A stretch of 64,000 nucleotides of DNA from an uncultured Microcaldota archaeon (GTDB lineage Archaea; Micrarchaeota; Micrarchaeia; Norongarragalinales; CAINOH01), in contig CAINOH010000009.1 in assembly GCA_903851445.1 (NCBI GenBank), positions 197,784 through 261,783 on the forward strand, in the 5' to 3' direction. The notes below the pieces were generated by a model. That model searched no databases and was not told where the DNA came from. It saw only the letters and a list, made by a program, of their open reading frames with translations. A program made the translations under genes and the position numbers. How positions within the stretch are numbered: the stretch's first letter is position 1; the number at the start of each line of letters is the position of its first letter. Shown here in pieces: positions 55,694 to 63,861 of the stretch.

Positions 55694-56596
55694 ATGGCAA
55701 AGTCCACCGAACTTGTTGGGGTAGCGTTCGTTCTACTTACCGCAATATTGTCGGGCCTTAGGCCAGCGCTGACCAAGTTCGGCACGGCAAACTATCCACC
55801 CATACTGCTTGCCGGATTTACCGTCCTTTTTTGCGCCATAACCTCGTTTGCAATCTTCTTGGCAGGAAAGCAGCCCATGCGTTCCCTCATTCCGGACCAG
55901 AAAAAATATTTCACAAGCGGCATCGTTGGCGCGGGCCTGGCGCCCCTCTTTCTATATCTGGGGCTTCAAACCACGAGTGGGATAGACGCCAGCCTGTTTT
56001 TGCAGATTGAACTAGTATACTCCCTTGTCATCTGCTACTTCCTGATGAGGGAGAAAATCACTTTACAACAAGTATTCCTGACCGCAATCGTCTTTGTCGG
56101 CGCCATAGCGACGTTGTTCAAGGAAAGCACGCCGACGCTTTCAACGGGCTCGATGATGATACTCGCAGTACCGCTCTTCTATGTGCTGTCAAACGCGATG
56201 TCAAAGGACTTGCTGAAGAGGCACACGCCGGAGGCGGTAAGCACTATGCGACAACTGTATGGTGCATTGTTCCTTCTTACTACTGTCCTGCTCTTTGAGG
56301 GCGTACCGGCCTCAATCGTGCTTAACCCACAGTTTCTGCTTTACGCGGCAATGCTCGGGATTCTCCTGACTGGCGTGGCACTCTGCTGGTACAACGCCAT
56401 TGACAGGGTGAACGTTTCGAAAGCTACGGCCATAGGCGCAGTCGAGGTAATCATAAGTGTCATTGTATCTTGCATCGTGCTTGGGGAGGTGCCGACCCTG
56501 CTGCAATATTTTGGAATAGCACTTATTGTCGTAGGCACGGTGCTGTTGGCGTTCAATGTAAAAAGCGAACAGCGTAGTCTGTCAGCAAAAGTCTGA
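55694..56596 (+). CDS. EamA/DMT-family transporter
   Basis: A 300-aa protein with ten predicted membrane helices in two five-helix repeats: LVGVAFVLLTAILSGLRPAL begins the first and GSMMILAVPLFYVLSNAMSK begins the second; ATAIGAVEVIISVIVSCIVL followed by GIALIVVGTVLLAF closes the second. Such proteins export metabolites, amino acids or nucleotide sugars. Given the nearby sugar-nucleotide operon a sugar-linked substrate is conceivable, but the family gives no clue. It is 6 nt after aCPSF2 and convergent with the HAD gene. Confidence 0.88.
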   Translation: MAKSTELVGVAFVLLTAILSGLRPALTKFGTANYPPILLAGFTVLFCAITSFAIFLAGKQPMRSLIPDQKKYFTSGIVGAGLAPLFLYLGLQTTSGIDASLFLQIELVYSLVICYFLMREKITLQQVFLTAIVFVGAIATLFKESTPTLSTGSMMILAVPLFYVLSNAMSKDLLKRHTPEAVSTMRQLYGALFLLTTVLLFEGVPASIVLNPQFLLYAAMLGILLTGVALCWYNAIDRVNVSKATAIGAVEVIISVIVSCIVLGEVPTLLQYFGIALIVVGTVLLAFNVKSEQRSLSAKV

Positions 56597-56598
56597 AA

Positions 56599-57378
56599 TC
56601 AGGGAAATATTTCGTCCAGCTTTTCATAGTCCGCAGCAAAGGCGTGCATCCCGAGCTTCCTCGCAGGCGCAAGGTCGTGCGCTTCAGAGTCACCGACCAT
56701 CGCGCAGTCCGACGGCTTGACTTTGAGTTGCTTGCACGCAAGCGCGTAGTAGGACGAGTGCGGTTTCATCTTCTTGGTCTCGGAAGTAGTCACGATTACG
56801 TCAAAGAAGTCCATCAACCCGGCTGCCTCGAGCTTCTCAAGAGCCCACTCGTGTTCCTCACAGGTTATGACTGCGAGCTTGACGGAATACTTTTTCTGAA
56901 GTTTTTCGATGAACCTTCTTGCAGCAGGGTAGGGTACAATCTTGGAAAGCACCAGTTCGCGGAATTTTTTCTCGGCATCAACAGTGACTTGCGGTTTTAT
57001 TCGGAATTTTTTTGCAAGAAGCGCGTAGGAATAGCCCCTCGACCGCTTCTGGATGTCATCCTCACCTGAAAGCTTTTCAACAATGTTGTAGAACGCAAGA
57101 AGCACCTGCTTGTGGTCAGCACCCTCGTCCTCGAAGAGCCGCAGGGCTTCCGCGTCGCACTCCTTTGCAATGTCGCGGGTTGGGTAGAGCGTGTTGTCAG
57201 CGTCGAAAAGAACTGCTTTGATTTTGGATGCAACGAACGGGGCGGATTTGGTTTTGGAAGCGTCAAAAATGGCTGCTACTGCCGGCGGTTTTTGCTTTGG
57301 TGCTGCAGCTACTGCTGCTTTTCTTTTCTTTGCAGGAATGATTTTTTTCCTACTCAACTTTCTCCCCATCCTTAACAT
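56599..57378 (-). CDS. HAD-superfamily hydrolase with basic N-terminal extension
   Basis: A 259-aa protein whose HAD core begins at residue ~53: VLFDADNTLYPTRDIAKECD (motif I), VITCEEHEWALEKLEAAGLM (motif II Thr), a Lys in KKMKPHSSYYALACKQLKVK (motif III), and MVGDSEAHDLAPARKLGM (motif IV). The N-terminal 50 residues are Lys/Ala-rich (KKIIPAKKRKAAVAAAPKQK), similar in style to the tails of the two epimerases in this window. It overlaps the GlmU-like gene by 29 nt and is the last gene of the glm operon, so a sugar phosphate is a reasonable substrate guess. Confidence 0.8.
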   Translation of the reverse strand: MLRMGRKLSRKKIIPAKKRKAAVAAAPKQKPPAVAAIFDASKTKSAPFVASKIKAVLFDADNTLYPTRDIAKECDAEALRLFEDEGADHKQVLLAFYNIVEKLSGEDDIQKRSRGYSYALLAKKFRIKPQVTVDAEKKFRELVLSKIVPYPAARRFIEKLQKKYSVKLAVITCEEHEWALEKLEAAGLMDFFDVIVTTSETKKMKPHSSYYALACKQLKVKPSDCAMVGDSEAHDLAPARKLGMHAFAADYEKLDEIFP

Positions 57379-58573
57379 CGTTGTAAGCTACCTCGTTGGG
57401 CATCACGCCCGCACCCGCGCCCAGCTTTACCCCTGGCATGACGCTTGCGTTCACGCCAAGCCACGAGCCCTCGCCCATAACCGTTCCGAAAAAGTCCAGG
57501 CCGGTGTCCTTCTTCCCGTTCTTGGAGTCGCTTTTTACGTTTCCCTTGTCAAAGCGCCTGTTTGCGGTAACGGAAAATGCGGCAAGCCTGCAATTGCGGT
57601 CAATGATGGAATCCTCGACCGAGCAGTGGTGCAAGTGCGCTCCTTCAAGCACAAGCGAGTCCTTGACTTCGGTGCAGTAGCCAGCGACCGCCCGAGCTTC
57701 CAGGCAGGAGTAGTTTCGCACGAGCGCGCCGGTGCCGACAACCGCGCCTTCGCCAATGTACGCCGGGCCCTTGATTACTGCGTTCTCCATCACCTTCGCC
57801 CCCTTTGAGACGTAGGCGCGGCCGCTAATAACCGCGCTTTCATCAACTTCCGCACCAGGCGCGATTACGGGCCGGTCAGGAAGCGTGCGCTCCATTATGA
57901 AGTTCTTGAGCGCAAGGAGGTGCCAGGGATACTTCAGAGTAGGCTGGTAGCCTTCGACCTTGGCGCACAGTACCTTACCTTCCGTTACAAGCAAGGAGAG
58001 CGCGTTCTCAAAGGAGTAGTGGCCTGAATCAACAGCCGTAAGCGCGGAAATGAATTTTGCGGAAAGCAAATACGTGCTTACAATCCGAAAGCCCGCGTGC
58101 GGATCCTGTGGCTTTTCCTCAATCGAGGTTACTTTTGAGTCGGAGTCGAACTTTACCTCGCCGTATTCGGACACGTCGGGCACCTGCCGGCCGCAGACAG
58201 CAGCATCGCACTGGCCGAGGGTCTTGAGCGCGGAATAATTGTCGCCCGCATTCACCGCGTGGCCGCTTGCAACCACAAAAGAGCTAGGGAATTTGCCCGC
58301 AATCCTGAGTATCTCCGCACCCATTCCCTCCTGCGAGCTGGACTCGACGACCTCCGCCTTCACGCCTGGAACGGACAACGCTATCTTTTTTGCAAGGTCG
58401 CCGTCGCGGTCGGAGACCACTATGATTTGCTCGTTAATGCCGTTTGCCGCGAGGCTTTCCATCGTGTGCGCAAGCAGGGTTTTTCCGCAGACTTCGTATA
58501 ATGCCTTGTGCCTTGAACTTGCCAGTGGCCACATGCGCGAGCTTGCGCCAGCTGCGAGTATCACTGCCTTCAT
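57350..58573 (-). CDS. GlmU-like bifunctional sugar-1-phosphate nucleotidylyltransferase/acetyltransferase
   Basis: A 407-aa protein. The N-terminal domain is a nucleotidylyltransferase (AVILAAGASSRMWPLASSRHK with the phosphate-binding loop, SIEEKPQDPHAGF, DSGHYSFENALSLLV). The C-terminal part is a left-handed beta-helix with hexapeptide repeats (VIAPGAEVDESAVISGRAYV, NAVIKGPAYIGEGAVVGTGA, DFFGTVMGEGSWLGVNASVM). Enzymes of this type make UDP-GlcNAc from GlcN-1-P, acetyl-CoA and UTP. In the canonical loop (LAAGxGxRMxPLTxxxPK) the final Pro-Lys appears as His-Lys. ATG overlaps the stop of the upstream gene as ATGA. Confidence 0.88.
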   Translation of the reverse strand: MKAVILAAGASSRMWPLASSRHKALYEVCGKTLLAHTMESLAANGINEQIIVVSDRDGDLAKKIALSVPGVKAEVVESSSQEGMGAEILRIAGKFPSSFVVASGHAVNAGDNYSALKTLGQCDAAVCGRQVPDVSEYGEVKFDSDSKVTSIEEKPQDPHAGFRIVSTYLLSAKFISALTAVDSGHYSFENALSLLVTEGKVLCAKVEGYQPTLKYPWHLLALKNFIMERTLPDRPVIAPGAEVDESAVISGRAYVSKGAKVMENAVIKGPAYIGEGAVVGTGALVRNYSCLEARAVAGYCTEVKDSLVLEGAHLHHCSVEDSIIDRNCRLAAFSVTANRRFDKGNVKSDSKNGKKDTGLDFFGTVMGEGSWLGVNASVMPGVKLGAGAGVMPNEVAYNDVKDGEKVE

Positions 58574-59544
58574 TTTGGACCAACCAAGGAAATTACTGTT
58601 GTTGCGATTTTATTTGCGTCGTGCCGGGCCATTCCGTTGACGTTCGAAAGCAGGTCACAGGAGACGAAGCCGTAGCCTTCAAAATCCTCTTTTCTTGCCA
58701 CTACCTGCGACGCGCCCTCTTTTTCGTACTTCGCCTGCGTGTCACTTCCAAAAGCAGTTGAATTCGCCACCACGAAATCCATCTTGCATCCGGCGTACTT
58801 TTCGATTTCCATAATGAAGTCGCGGCCTGAAAACCCATCCGTCTCCCCGTGTTTTGTCGCAAGGGGAAGGATGAACACCTTGCGCGCATTGCTTGCGCAG
58901 ATTGCCTTTGCCATTCCTGACACCAACATGTTGGGAACGATGCTGGTGTAAAGGTCGCCGGGGCCGATGACAATCAGGTCGGAGTTTTGCACTGCAGCAA
59001 TCGCCTTGGCCGAAGCCCTTGCATCAGGCTGCAAAAAGACGCGCCTGATTTTCGGCCTCTTGCCATTCGGGATGTCGATGTTGGTCTCTCCTTCGATTAC
59101 TGTCCCGTCGGCAAGCTCGGCGCACAACTCGGCCTTGTCAAGGGTGACCGGGATGACTCTGCCCGTAATGTCAAGCATCTTTCCCGCTTCGTCGATAGCC
59201 TTCTCGAAATCGCCCGTGGTTTTTTCAAGTGCAGTTAGGAAGAGGTTTCCGAAGTTGTGGCCCGAAAGCGAGGAGCCGTTCTCGAAACGGTAGTTGAAAA
59301 GGTCAAGCATGAGCTTTGGCGAGTTGGAGAGCGCAACAAGGCACTGCCGCACGTCGCCTGGCGGGAGCACCCCGAGCTCGGTCCTGAGCCTGCCCGAGCT
59401 TCCGCCGGAGTCGGTCATGGTGACGATTGCGTTGATTTCTACTGGCATCCTCTTTAGGCCCTCAAGGAGGGTGAAGCGGCCGCTGCCGCCGCCAATGACC
59501 GTGATGACTGGCCTCTTTTCCCATTTCGTATTTTTTTCCGCCAT
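58570..59544 (-). CDS. GlmR/YvcK-family protein (CofD-like fold, UDP-sugar binding)
   Basis: A 324-aa protein of the YvcK/GlmR group. The nucleotide site is VIGGGSGRFTLLEGLKRMPV, the signature is MTDSGGSSGRLRTELGVLPPG followed by DVRQCLVALSN, then GHNFGNLFLTALEKTTGDFE and VIGPGDLYTSIVPNMLVSGM. In Bacillus GlmR binds UDP-GlcNAc and controls GlmS; CofD itself is a phospholactate transferase for F420 but lacks the GGSSGRLR-LPPGD pattern. Its place between glmS and the GlmU-like gene, with 4-nt overlap downstream, supports a role in UDP-GlcNAc control. The alternative GTG start at 59556 would overlap glmS by 4 nt (GTGA). Confidence 0.88.
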   Translation of the reverse strand: MAEKNTKWEKRPVITVIGGGSGRFTLLEGLKRMPVEINAIVTMTDSGGSSGRLRTELGVLPPGDVRQCLVALSNSPKLMLDLFNYRFENGSSLSGHNFGNLFLTALEKTTGDFEKAIDEAGKMLDITGRVIPVTLDKAELCAELADGTVIEGETNIDIPNGKRPKIRRVFLQPDARASAKAIAAVQNSDLIVIGPGDLYTSIVPNMLVSGMAKAICASNARKVFILPLATKHGETDGFSGRDFIMEIEKYAGCKMDFVVANSTAFGSDTQAKYEKEGASQVVARKEDFEGYGFVSCDLLSNVNGMARHDANKIATTVISLVGPK

Positions 59545-59552
59545 GTGGATGC

Positions 59553-61331
59553 TCACTTCACTGTCACTGACTTTGCGAGGTTGCGCGGCCTGTCGGGATT
59601 GTTCTTCCGCAGTACGGCCGTGTGGTATGCGAGGAACTGCAGCGGGATTGAAAACACGAGCGGAAAGTGGTGCTCCTCGACTTTGGGAACCGCGATAAGC
59701 TCGTCAAAGGCGCTGTTGGGCTCGTCCGAGCATCCGATTACGAACGCCCCGCGTGCAGCAGTCTCCATAACGTTTGAAATCGTTTCCGCGTGCGTGTAGT
59801 CGTTCGGGCAGATTGCAATCACCGGCGTGCCCTTGGAGATGAGCGCTAGGGTGCCGTGCTTGAGCTCGCCCGCCGCCATGCCCTCGGCGTGGATGTAGGT
59901 GATTTCCTTGAACTTGAGCGCGCCCTCAAGCGCAGTCGGGAAGTTCGGGCCGCGCGCGATGAAGTATGCTGCGGGTTCCTTTGCAAGCCTTTGTGAGAGT
60001 TTTCTGCCAACCGCATCCCATCCGGGAAGCGAATTTTCCAAAATCCGCGATACCTCGTCAAGCTTCCTCTTCTCATCATCCTTCTTTCCGACAACCGTAG
60101 AGGCGAGAAGGTAAAGCAGTGAAAGTTGCGCCACGAATGTCTTGGTTGCGGCAACGCCGATTTCGGGCCCGCAGTTCAGGTGGAGTGCGCAATCCGAGAT
60201 GCGGTCAAGGCTTGAGCCCACCACGTTCGTTATCGCAAGGACCTTTGCGCCGCGCGCCTTGGCAATCTTGACGCCCTCGATGACGTCGGCAGTCTCCCCG
60301 CTTTGTGAGACCGCAATCACCAACAGGTCGTCGTCAACTATGTTCTTTGCAATGTAGGGGAACTCGCTTGCGACAACCACTTCGCAGAACTTCCCGCCGA
60401 TGCGGTTGAACAAATAGCGTCCTACAAGCGAGGCGTGGCGCGAGGTGCCGCACGCCACGAAGACGACGCGGTTCTCACGCACAAGTCGGGCCGCCTTCTC
60501 AAGTGCAGCAGGTTCCTGCATCGCAGCGAGCCGAATGGCAGCCGGCGCCTCGTAGATTTCCTTGAGCATAAAGTGCGGGTATTCCTGCTTGTCGGAGAAC
60601 ACGCTGCCGGTTCCAAATACAATAGGCTTCCGGCCAACCTTTTTTCCAGTTCGCAGGTCGAGCACCTCGAGTGAACCTTTCTTTATGATTGCAAAATCGC
60701 CGTCCTCCAGGAACAAGCCCTCTTTCGAGCATTTCGCAAGCGGGACGGGGTCGCTTGCAGCAGCTGCAAAACCGTCGCCTGCCGAAAGCACAAGTGGGGA
60801 CTGGTTCTTTGCGGCAACAAGCGCGTCAGGCGAGCCTTCGTATGCCGCAAGAATTGCGTAGCTTCCCTCAAGACGCCGGAAAGCAGCCAGGGCCGCATCA
60901 ACAAAGCCCATCGTGCGCAGGTTCTCTTCAATCAGGTGGCCGATGACCTCGCTGTCGGTCTCTGAGGAGAAGTTGTGGCCGCGTGAAGTAAGTTCTGAGC
61001 GCAATGCCTGGAAGTTTTCGATGATTCCGTTGTGCACTACTGCAACTTTTCCCGTGCAGTCCGTGTGCGGGTGCGCGTTTGCGTCGGAGACCCCGCCGTG
61101 GGTTGCCCAGCGCGTGTGCGCTATGGCAAAATTGGACGCGGACATATCCTCTGCTGCGAGCTTTTTGTCAAGGGCTGACACGTCGCCAACGGTCTTTACG
61201 ACCTTGATCCTACCTTCCTTTGTGGCGAAGGCAATGCCTGCGGAGTCGTAGCCGCGGTACTCAAGAGTGCGAAGGCCTTCCAGGGCGTTCGCTGCGGCGT
61301 TGTTTCCGATGAATCCGGTAATTCCACACAT
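59553..61331 (-). CDS. glmS: Glutamine-fructose-6-phosphate aminotransferase
   Basis: First step of the UDP-GlcNAc pathway: fructose-6-phosphate plus glutamine to glucosamine-6-phosphate. The 592-aa protein begins MCGITGFIG with the N-terminal nucleophile Cys exposed after Met removal. The Ntn glutaminase domain has LEYRGYDSAGIAF and HTRWATHGGVSD; two SIS domains follow (VACGTSRHASLVGRYLFN, AVSQSGETADVIEGVKIAKA; and the second with FIARGPNFPTALEGALKFKE). The C-terminus RPRNLAKSVTVK matches the family end. The ATG at 61331 is fixed by the Cys; the track start is too long. A TATA box lies 42-49 nt upstream. Confidence 0.97.
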   Translation of the reverse strand: MCGITGFIGNNAAANALEGLRTLEYRGYDSAGIAFATKEGRIKVVKTVGDVSALDKKLAAEDMSASNFAIAHTRWATHGGVSDANAHPHTDCTGKVAVVHNGIIENFQALRSELTSRGHNFSSETDSEVIGHLIEENLRTMGFVDAALAAFRRLEGSYAILAAYEGSPDALVAAKNQSPLVLSAGDGFAAAASDPVPLAKCSKEGLFLEDGDFAIIKKGSLEVLDLRTGKKVGRKPIVFGTGSVFSDKQEYPHFMLKEIYEAPAAIRLAAMQEPAALEKAARLVRENRVVFVACGTSRHASLVGRYLFNRIGGKFCEVVVASEFPYIAKNIVDDDLLVIAVSQSGETADVIEGVKIAKARGAKVLAITNVVGSSLDRISDCALHLNCGPEIGVAATKTFVAQLSLLYLLASTVVGKKDDEKRKLDEVSRILENSLPGWDAVGRKLSQRLAKEPAAYFIARGPNFPTALEGALKFKEITYIHAEGMAAGELKHGTLALISKGTPVIAICPNDYTHAETISNVMETAARGAFVIGCSDEPNSAFDELIAVPKVEEHHFPLVFSIPLQFLAYHTAVLRKNNPDRPRNLAKSVTVK

Positions 61332-61372
61332 AGGCATTCGCCAGACGGAAAGAACATTTTGCACAAGGCGGT

Positions 61373-61380
61373 TTATATAT
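61373..61380 (-). promoter_or_regulatory. TATA box of the glm operon
   Basis: Minus strand ATATATAA (plus GTTTATATATT) predicts a start near 61348 and a leader of about 17 nt before glmS. Confidence 0.6.
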
Positions 61381-61447
61381 TCCGCTGAGGCAAAAACGAT
61401 AATTTGGTTCGTTTTTTTGATAAAAACTTAATAAAACTATAGAACAG

Positions 61448-61456
61448 TTATAAATA
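61448..61456 (+). promoter_or_regulatory. TATA box of the HTH regulator gene
   Basis: TTATAAATA about 65 nt before the ATG at 61519. The leader contains GGGCG-GCGCCTG-CGCCC (about 61483-61502), a stable small hairpin, and GTGGTGAC as ribosome binding site. The glm operon promoter is 70 nt away in the opposite direction, so the regulator could act on both. Confidence 0.5.
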
Positions 61457-61518
61457 TCTTCAAAATCGTAATGATTGCGGGGCGGGCGGCGCCTGCGCCC
61501 AAGTGGTGACTAATTACA

Positions 61519-62451
61519 ATGGCATCCATACGACAGCCGGTTCCTTCCGAGCAGGCCATGCTTTTCGTAAACGAGGAGGGCTACTCGTCAAAGCTTGCGG
61601 ACTTTGCGCAGGTGTCCGGCCTCTCAAAGGACCGTCTTGAGATACTGCGCCTGCTTGCGGCCGAGTCGATGTACCCGGCTGAGATTGCCCGCGAGCTCAA
61701 GCTCCCGGAGCAGACGGTCTATTACCATATGCGCAGTCTCTTGTCTGCGCAGCTTGTCGAGATAAGCTCGGAGGAACAGAAGCAGGGTGGCACCGCAAAA
61801 AGGTATTCTTTCCCTGCAGACTCGCTTTCGGTTCTGCTTTCCGAGCGCAAGGCAAAGAGCCCGCGCATATCGCGGCAAAAAAAGATTCCTGGCTTTCTTG
61901 AGTCGTTCGTAAGGAACGGCGTGTTCGACGCTAAAATGGTGGTGGGCTCCCCAGACCCGCACGGACCCTACCGCTCGCGCGGCTCGGAATTCTGCGCAAC
62001 CGAGGTCGCAATGTACCTTGGCGGGTTCTGCTCGTTCGAATACCCGCTCTATTACCTTGACACCGAGCTTACCGAGCAGCAGCGCAGGCACAATCTGGTT
62101 GCGCTCGGCGGGCCGAAAGTGAACACGCTTGTAAACGACGCGAACGCCTCGCTTCCCATCCGCTTTGACAAGTCGAACTTCTCAATCTATTCCTCCCTGT
62201 CCAAGAAGAAATACACGGAGGACGTCGGCATAGTCGAGCTTGTGCAGAACCCTTTCAACCCGAAGTCCAGGCTCCTGGTCATTGCGGGAAGCAGCCACCA
62301 CGGAACGCGCATCGGCGTGCTTGGCCTGTTGCGCCACCAGCGCGAGTTCGAGTTGGGGAACGCCTTTGACTCCTCGGTGATGGCCAAGGTGATAGCCGGG
62401 TTCGACGAGGACTCCGACGGGATAGTGGACACTGTCGAGATACTGGAATAA
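61519..62451 (+). CDS. Winged-helix regulator with S-layer-like GGPxVN domain
   Basis: A 310-aa protein with an N-terminal ArsR/TrmB-like winged helix (KDRLEILRLLAAESMYPAEI, LKLPEQTVYYHMRSLLSAQL, residues ~35-95). The C-terminal domain includes LVALGGPKVNTLVNDANASL followed by PFNPKSRLLVIAGSSHHGTR, a pattern seen in the outer domain of archaeal S-layer proteins and in a set of archaeal regulators. The ligand is unknown. It is divergent from the glm operon across 187 nt, so it is a reasonable candidate regulator of cell-surface sugar genes. No membrane helix. Confidence 0.75.
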   Translation: MASIRQPVPSEQAMLFVNEEGYSSKLADFAQVSGLSKDRLEILRLLAAESMYPAEIARELKLPEQTVYYHMRSLLSAQLVEISSEEQKQGGTAKRYSFPADSLSVLLSERKAKSPRISRQKKIPGFLESFVRNGVFDAKMVVGSPDPHGPYRSRGSEFCATEVAMYLGGFCSFEYPLYYLDTELTEQQRRHNLVALGGPKVNTLVNDANASLPIRFDKSNFSIYSSLSKKKYTEDVGIVELVQNPFNPKSRLLVIAGSSHHGTRIGVLGLLRHQREFELGNAFDSSVMAKVIAGFDEDSDGIVDTVEILE

Positions 62452-62600
62452 AAAAAAACGGGCAGGAACCGGATTGCCTCCGTCGGTTCCGTGCTTTGTT
62501 GGTAGTGGATGGGTAGTGGAAGGCACGGAACGCCCGGTTGCCTGTTAGGGCTTTCAGCTCCTTCCACTATGCGAATGTTCGCGAAGTAGTATTCGCCAGC
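62452..62600 (+). other. Hairpin-rich gap after the HTH regulator
   Basis: Contains CCGTGCTTT (62489-62497) pairing with AAGGCACGG (62520-62528), a 9-bp stem with one T-G wobble, whose loop holds two copies of GGTAGTGGA. CCTTCCACTA further on (about 62561-62570) could pair with TAGTGGAAGG instead, so two structures compete. GGAACCG/CGGTTCC and GCGAAT/ATTCGC are extra hairpins. It could be a 3' end structure or an unknown RNA. Confidence 0.4.
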
Positions 62601-62603
62601 CAA

Positions 62604-62611
62604 CGTTTATA
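62604..62611 (+). promoter_or_regulatory. TATA box upstream of the Lrp-type regulator
   Basis: GTTTATAT about 120 nt before the ATG at 62731, predicting a leader of about 95 nt. The leader shows no clear structure except a CCGG-x-CCGG repeat. Confidence 0.45.
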
Positions 62612-62730
62612 TCCTGTTGTCCGGATTTACCGGAATGGAAAAATAAGGCGAAAGGTTTTTCTATTTTCACAAGTTTTGTATTGTTCAGTGCAACTTTTTG
62701 CAAACAAACACGCAACTACGGGTTGATTTT

Positions 62731-63732
62731 ATGACGCTCCACAACGTGCTTGACGACAAGGACTGCCGGATACTTTACTGGCTGGACACCGACGCGAGGA
62801 TGAGCAACGCCGCGCTCGCAAAGAAGGCCGGGCTCTCCTCCGAAGTCGCGCGCTACCGCGTCCGCAGGCTCGAGCGCGATGGCATAATCAAGAAGTATTT
62901 TGCGCTCATCGACGTTACCAAGCTGGGTTTCTCCTCTTTTCGCGTGTATATCAAGCTCCAGGGGATGCCGCAGTCCGTTGAGAGGGCGTTCACGAAATAC
63001 CTCAAGGAGCGGCCCGATGTCGGCTGGTTCACGTTCGTGCAGGGCCAGTGGGACGTTGTCCTCATAGTGTGGGCAAGGGACGTCTACGCGTTCGAGAAGT
63101 TCTGGCTCGACTTCGTGCAGCGTTTCGGCAAGCACGTCGAGCGCCACTGGATGTCCATCTTTTTGCAGTATGTCCACCTCAACAAGCGCTTCCTTTTGCC
63201 GCGGGAGTCCAAGCTCCGGGTGTACACCGTCGGCCAGAGCGGCCGGGAGAAAATCGACGACCTGGACGTCGAGATACTGCGCGCGCTCAGCGAGGACGCG
63301 CGCTGCCCCCTTTTGGAGCTTGAAAAGAGGCTCAAGCAAAGCTACAAGGTCATCGCCTACCGCATACGGCGGCTTGAGAGGAAGGGCGTGATCCTGGGCT
63401 ACCGTGCGTTCATCGACGTCTCAAAAATCGGCTACAACTACTACAAGGTGCTCTTTTCGTTGCACAACGTGGACCTGCGCAAGCTCGAGGCGCTCGAGCA
63501 GTCGGTGATGAGGATCCCGAACACGGTATACGTCGACAAGACCATAGGCGGGGCCGACTTCGAGGCGGAATTCCAGTGCGCCGGAGGCAACGAACTACGC
63601 AGCATCATCGAACGCCTGCGGCAGGAGTTCCCGACATTGATACGCAACACCGAGACTCTGGAGTACTACCGGGAGGAAAAATTGTGCTACCTGCCCCCGC
63701 TAGAGCTGGGCCTTGGGAAAAAGAAGAAATGA
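62731..63732 (+). CDS. Tandem Lrp/AsnC-type transcriptional regulator
   Basis: A 333-aa protein with two consecutive Lrp-like modules. Module 1: DKDCRILYWLDTDARMSNAA, AALAKKAGLSSEVARYRVRR, then a RAM-like ligand domain (FRVYIKLQGMPQSVERAFTK, VQGQWDVVLIVWARD). Module 2: LDVEILRALSEDARCPLLEL, KRLKQSYKVIAYRIRRLERK, followed by YYKVLFSLHNVDLRKLEALE and a partial RAM domain. Normal Lrp proteins have one module (about 150 aa) and dimerise; this one looks like a fused dimer with diverged halves. The ATG at 62731 begins the first helix; the track start at 62698 is poor. Confidence 0.85.
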   Translation: MTLHNVLDDKDCRILYWLDTDARMSNAALAKKAGLSSEVARYRVRRLERDGIIKKYFALIDVTKLGFSSFRVYIKLQGMPQSVERAFTKYLKERPDVGWFTFVQGQWDVVLIVWARDVYAFEKFWLDFVQRFGKHVERHWMSIFLQYVHLNKRFLLPRESKLRVYTVGQSGREKIDDLDVEILRALSEDARCPLLELEKRLKQSYKVIAYRIRRLERKGVILGYRAFIDVSKIGYNYYKVLFSLHNVDLRKLEALEQSVMRIPNTVYVDKTIGGADFEAEFQCAGGNELRSIIERLRQEFPTLIRNTETLEYYREEKLCYLPPLELGLGKKKK

Positions 63733-63861
63733 TCTTTAGAAAAAAAAACAGCAGAAGAAAAAGAAATTAAAAGAAAATCAGGTAGAAACAAAGTTAAAAA
63801 ATAAAATCAAACCCGAAAAAAACGAAGTAGAAAAAGAAAAAAAAATAAAAAAACTGCCGGC
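63733..63861 (-). terminator. A/T-rich spacer, terminator of the downstream minus-strand gene
   Basis: About 130 nt very rich in A on the plus strand, so T-rich on the minus strand, with T-runs of 5-9. It follows the stop codon of the glyA-like gene on the minus strand and ends the Lrp gene on the plus strand. Archaeal terminators are short U-tracts, so this probably stops the minus-strand transcript. Confidence 0.5.
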
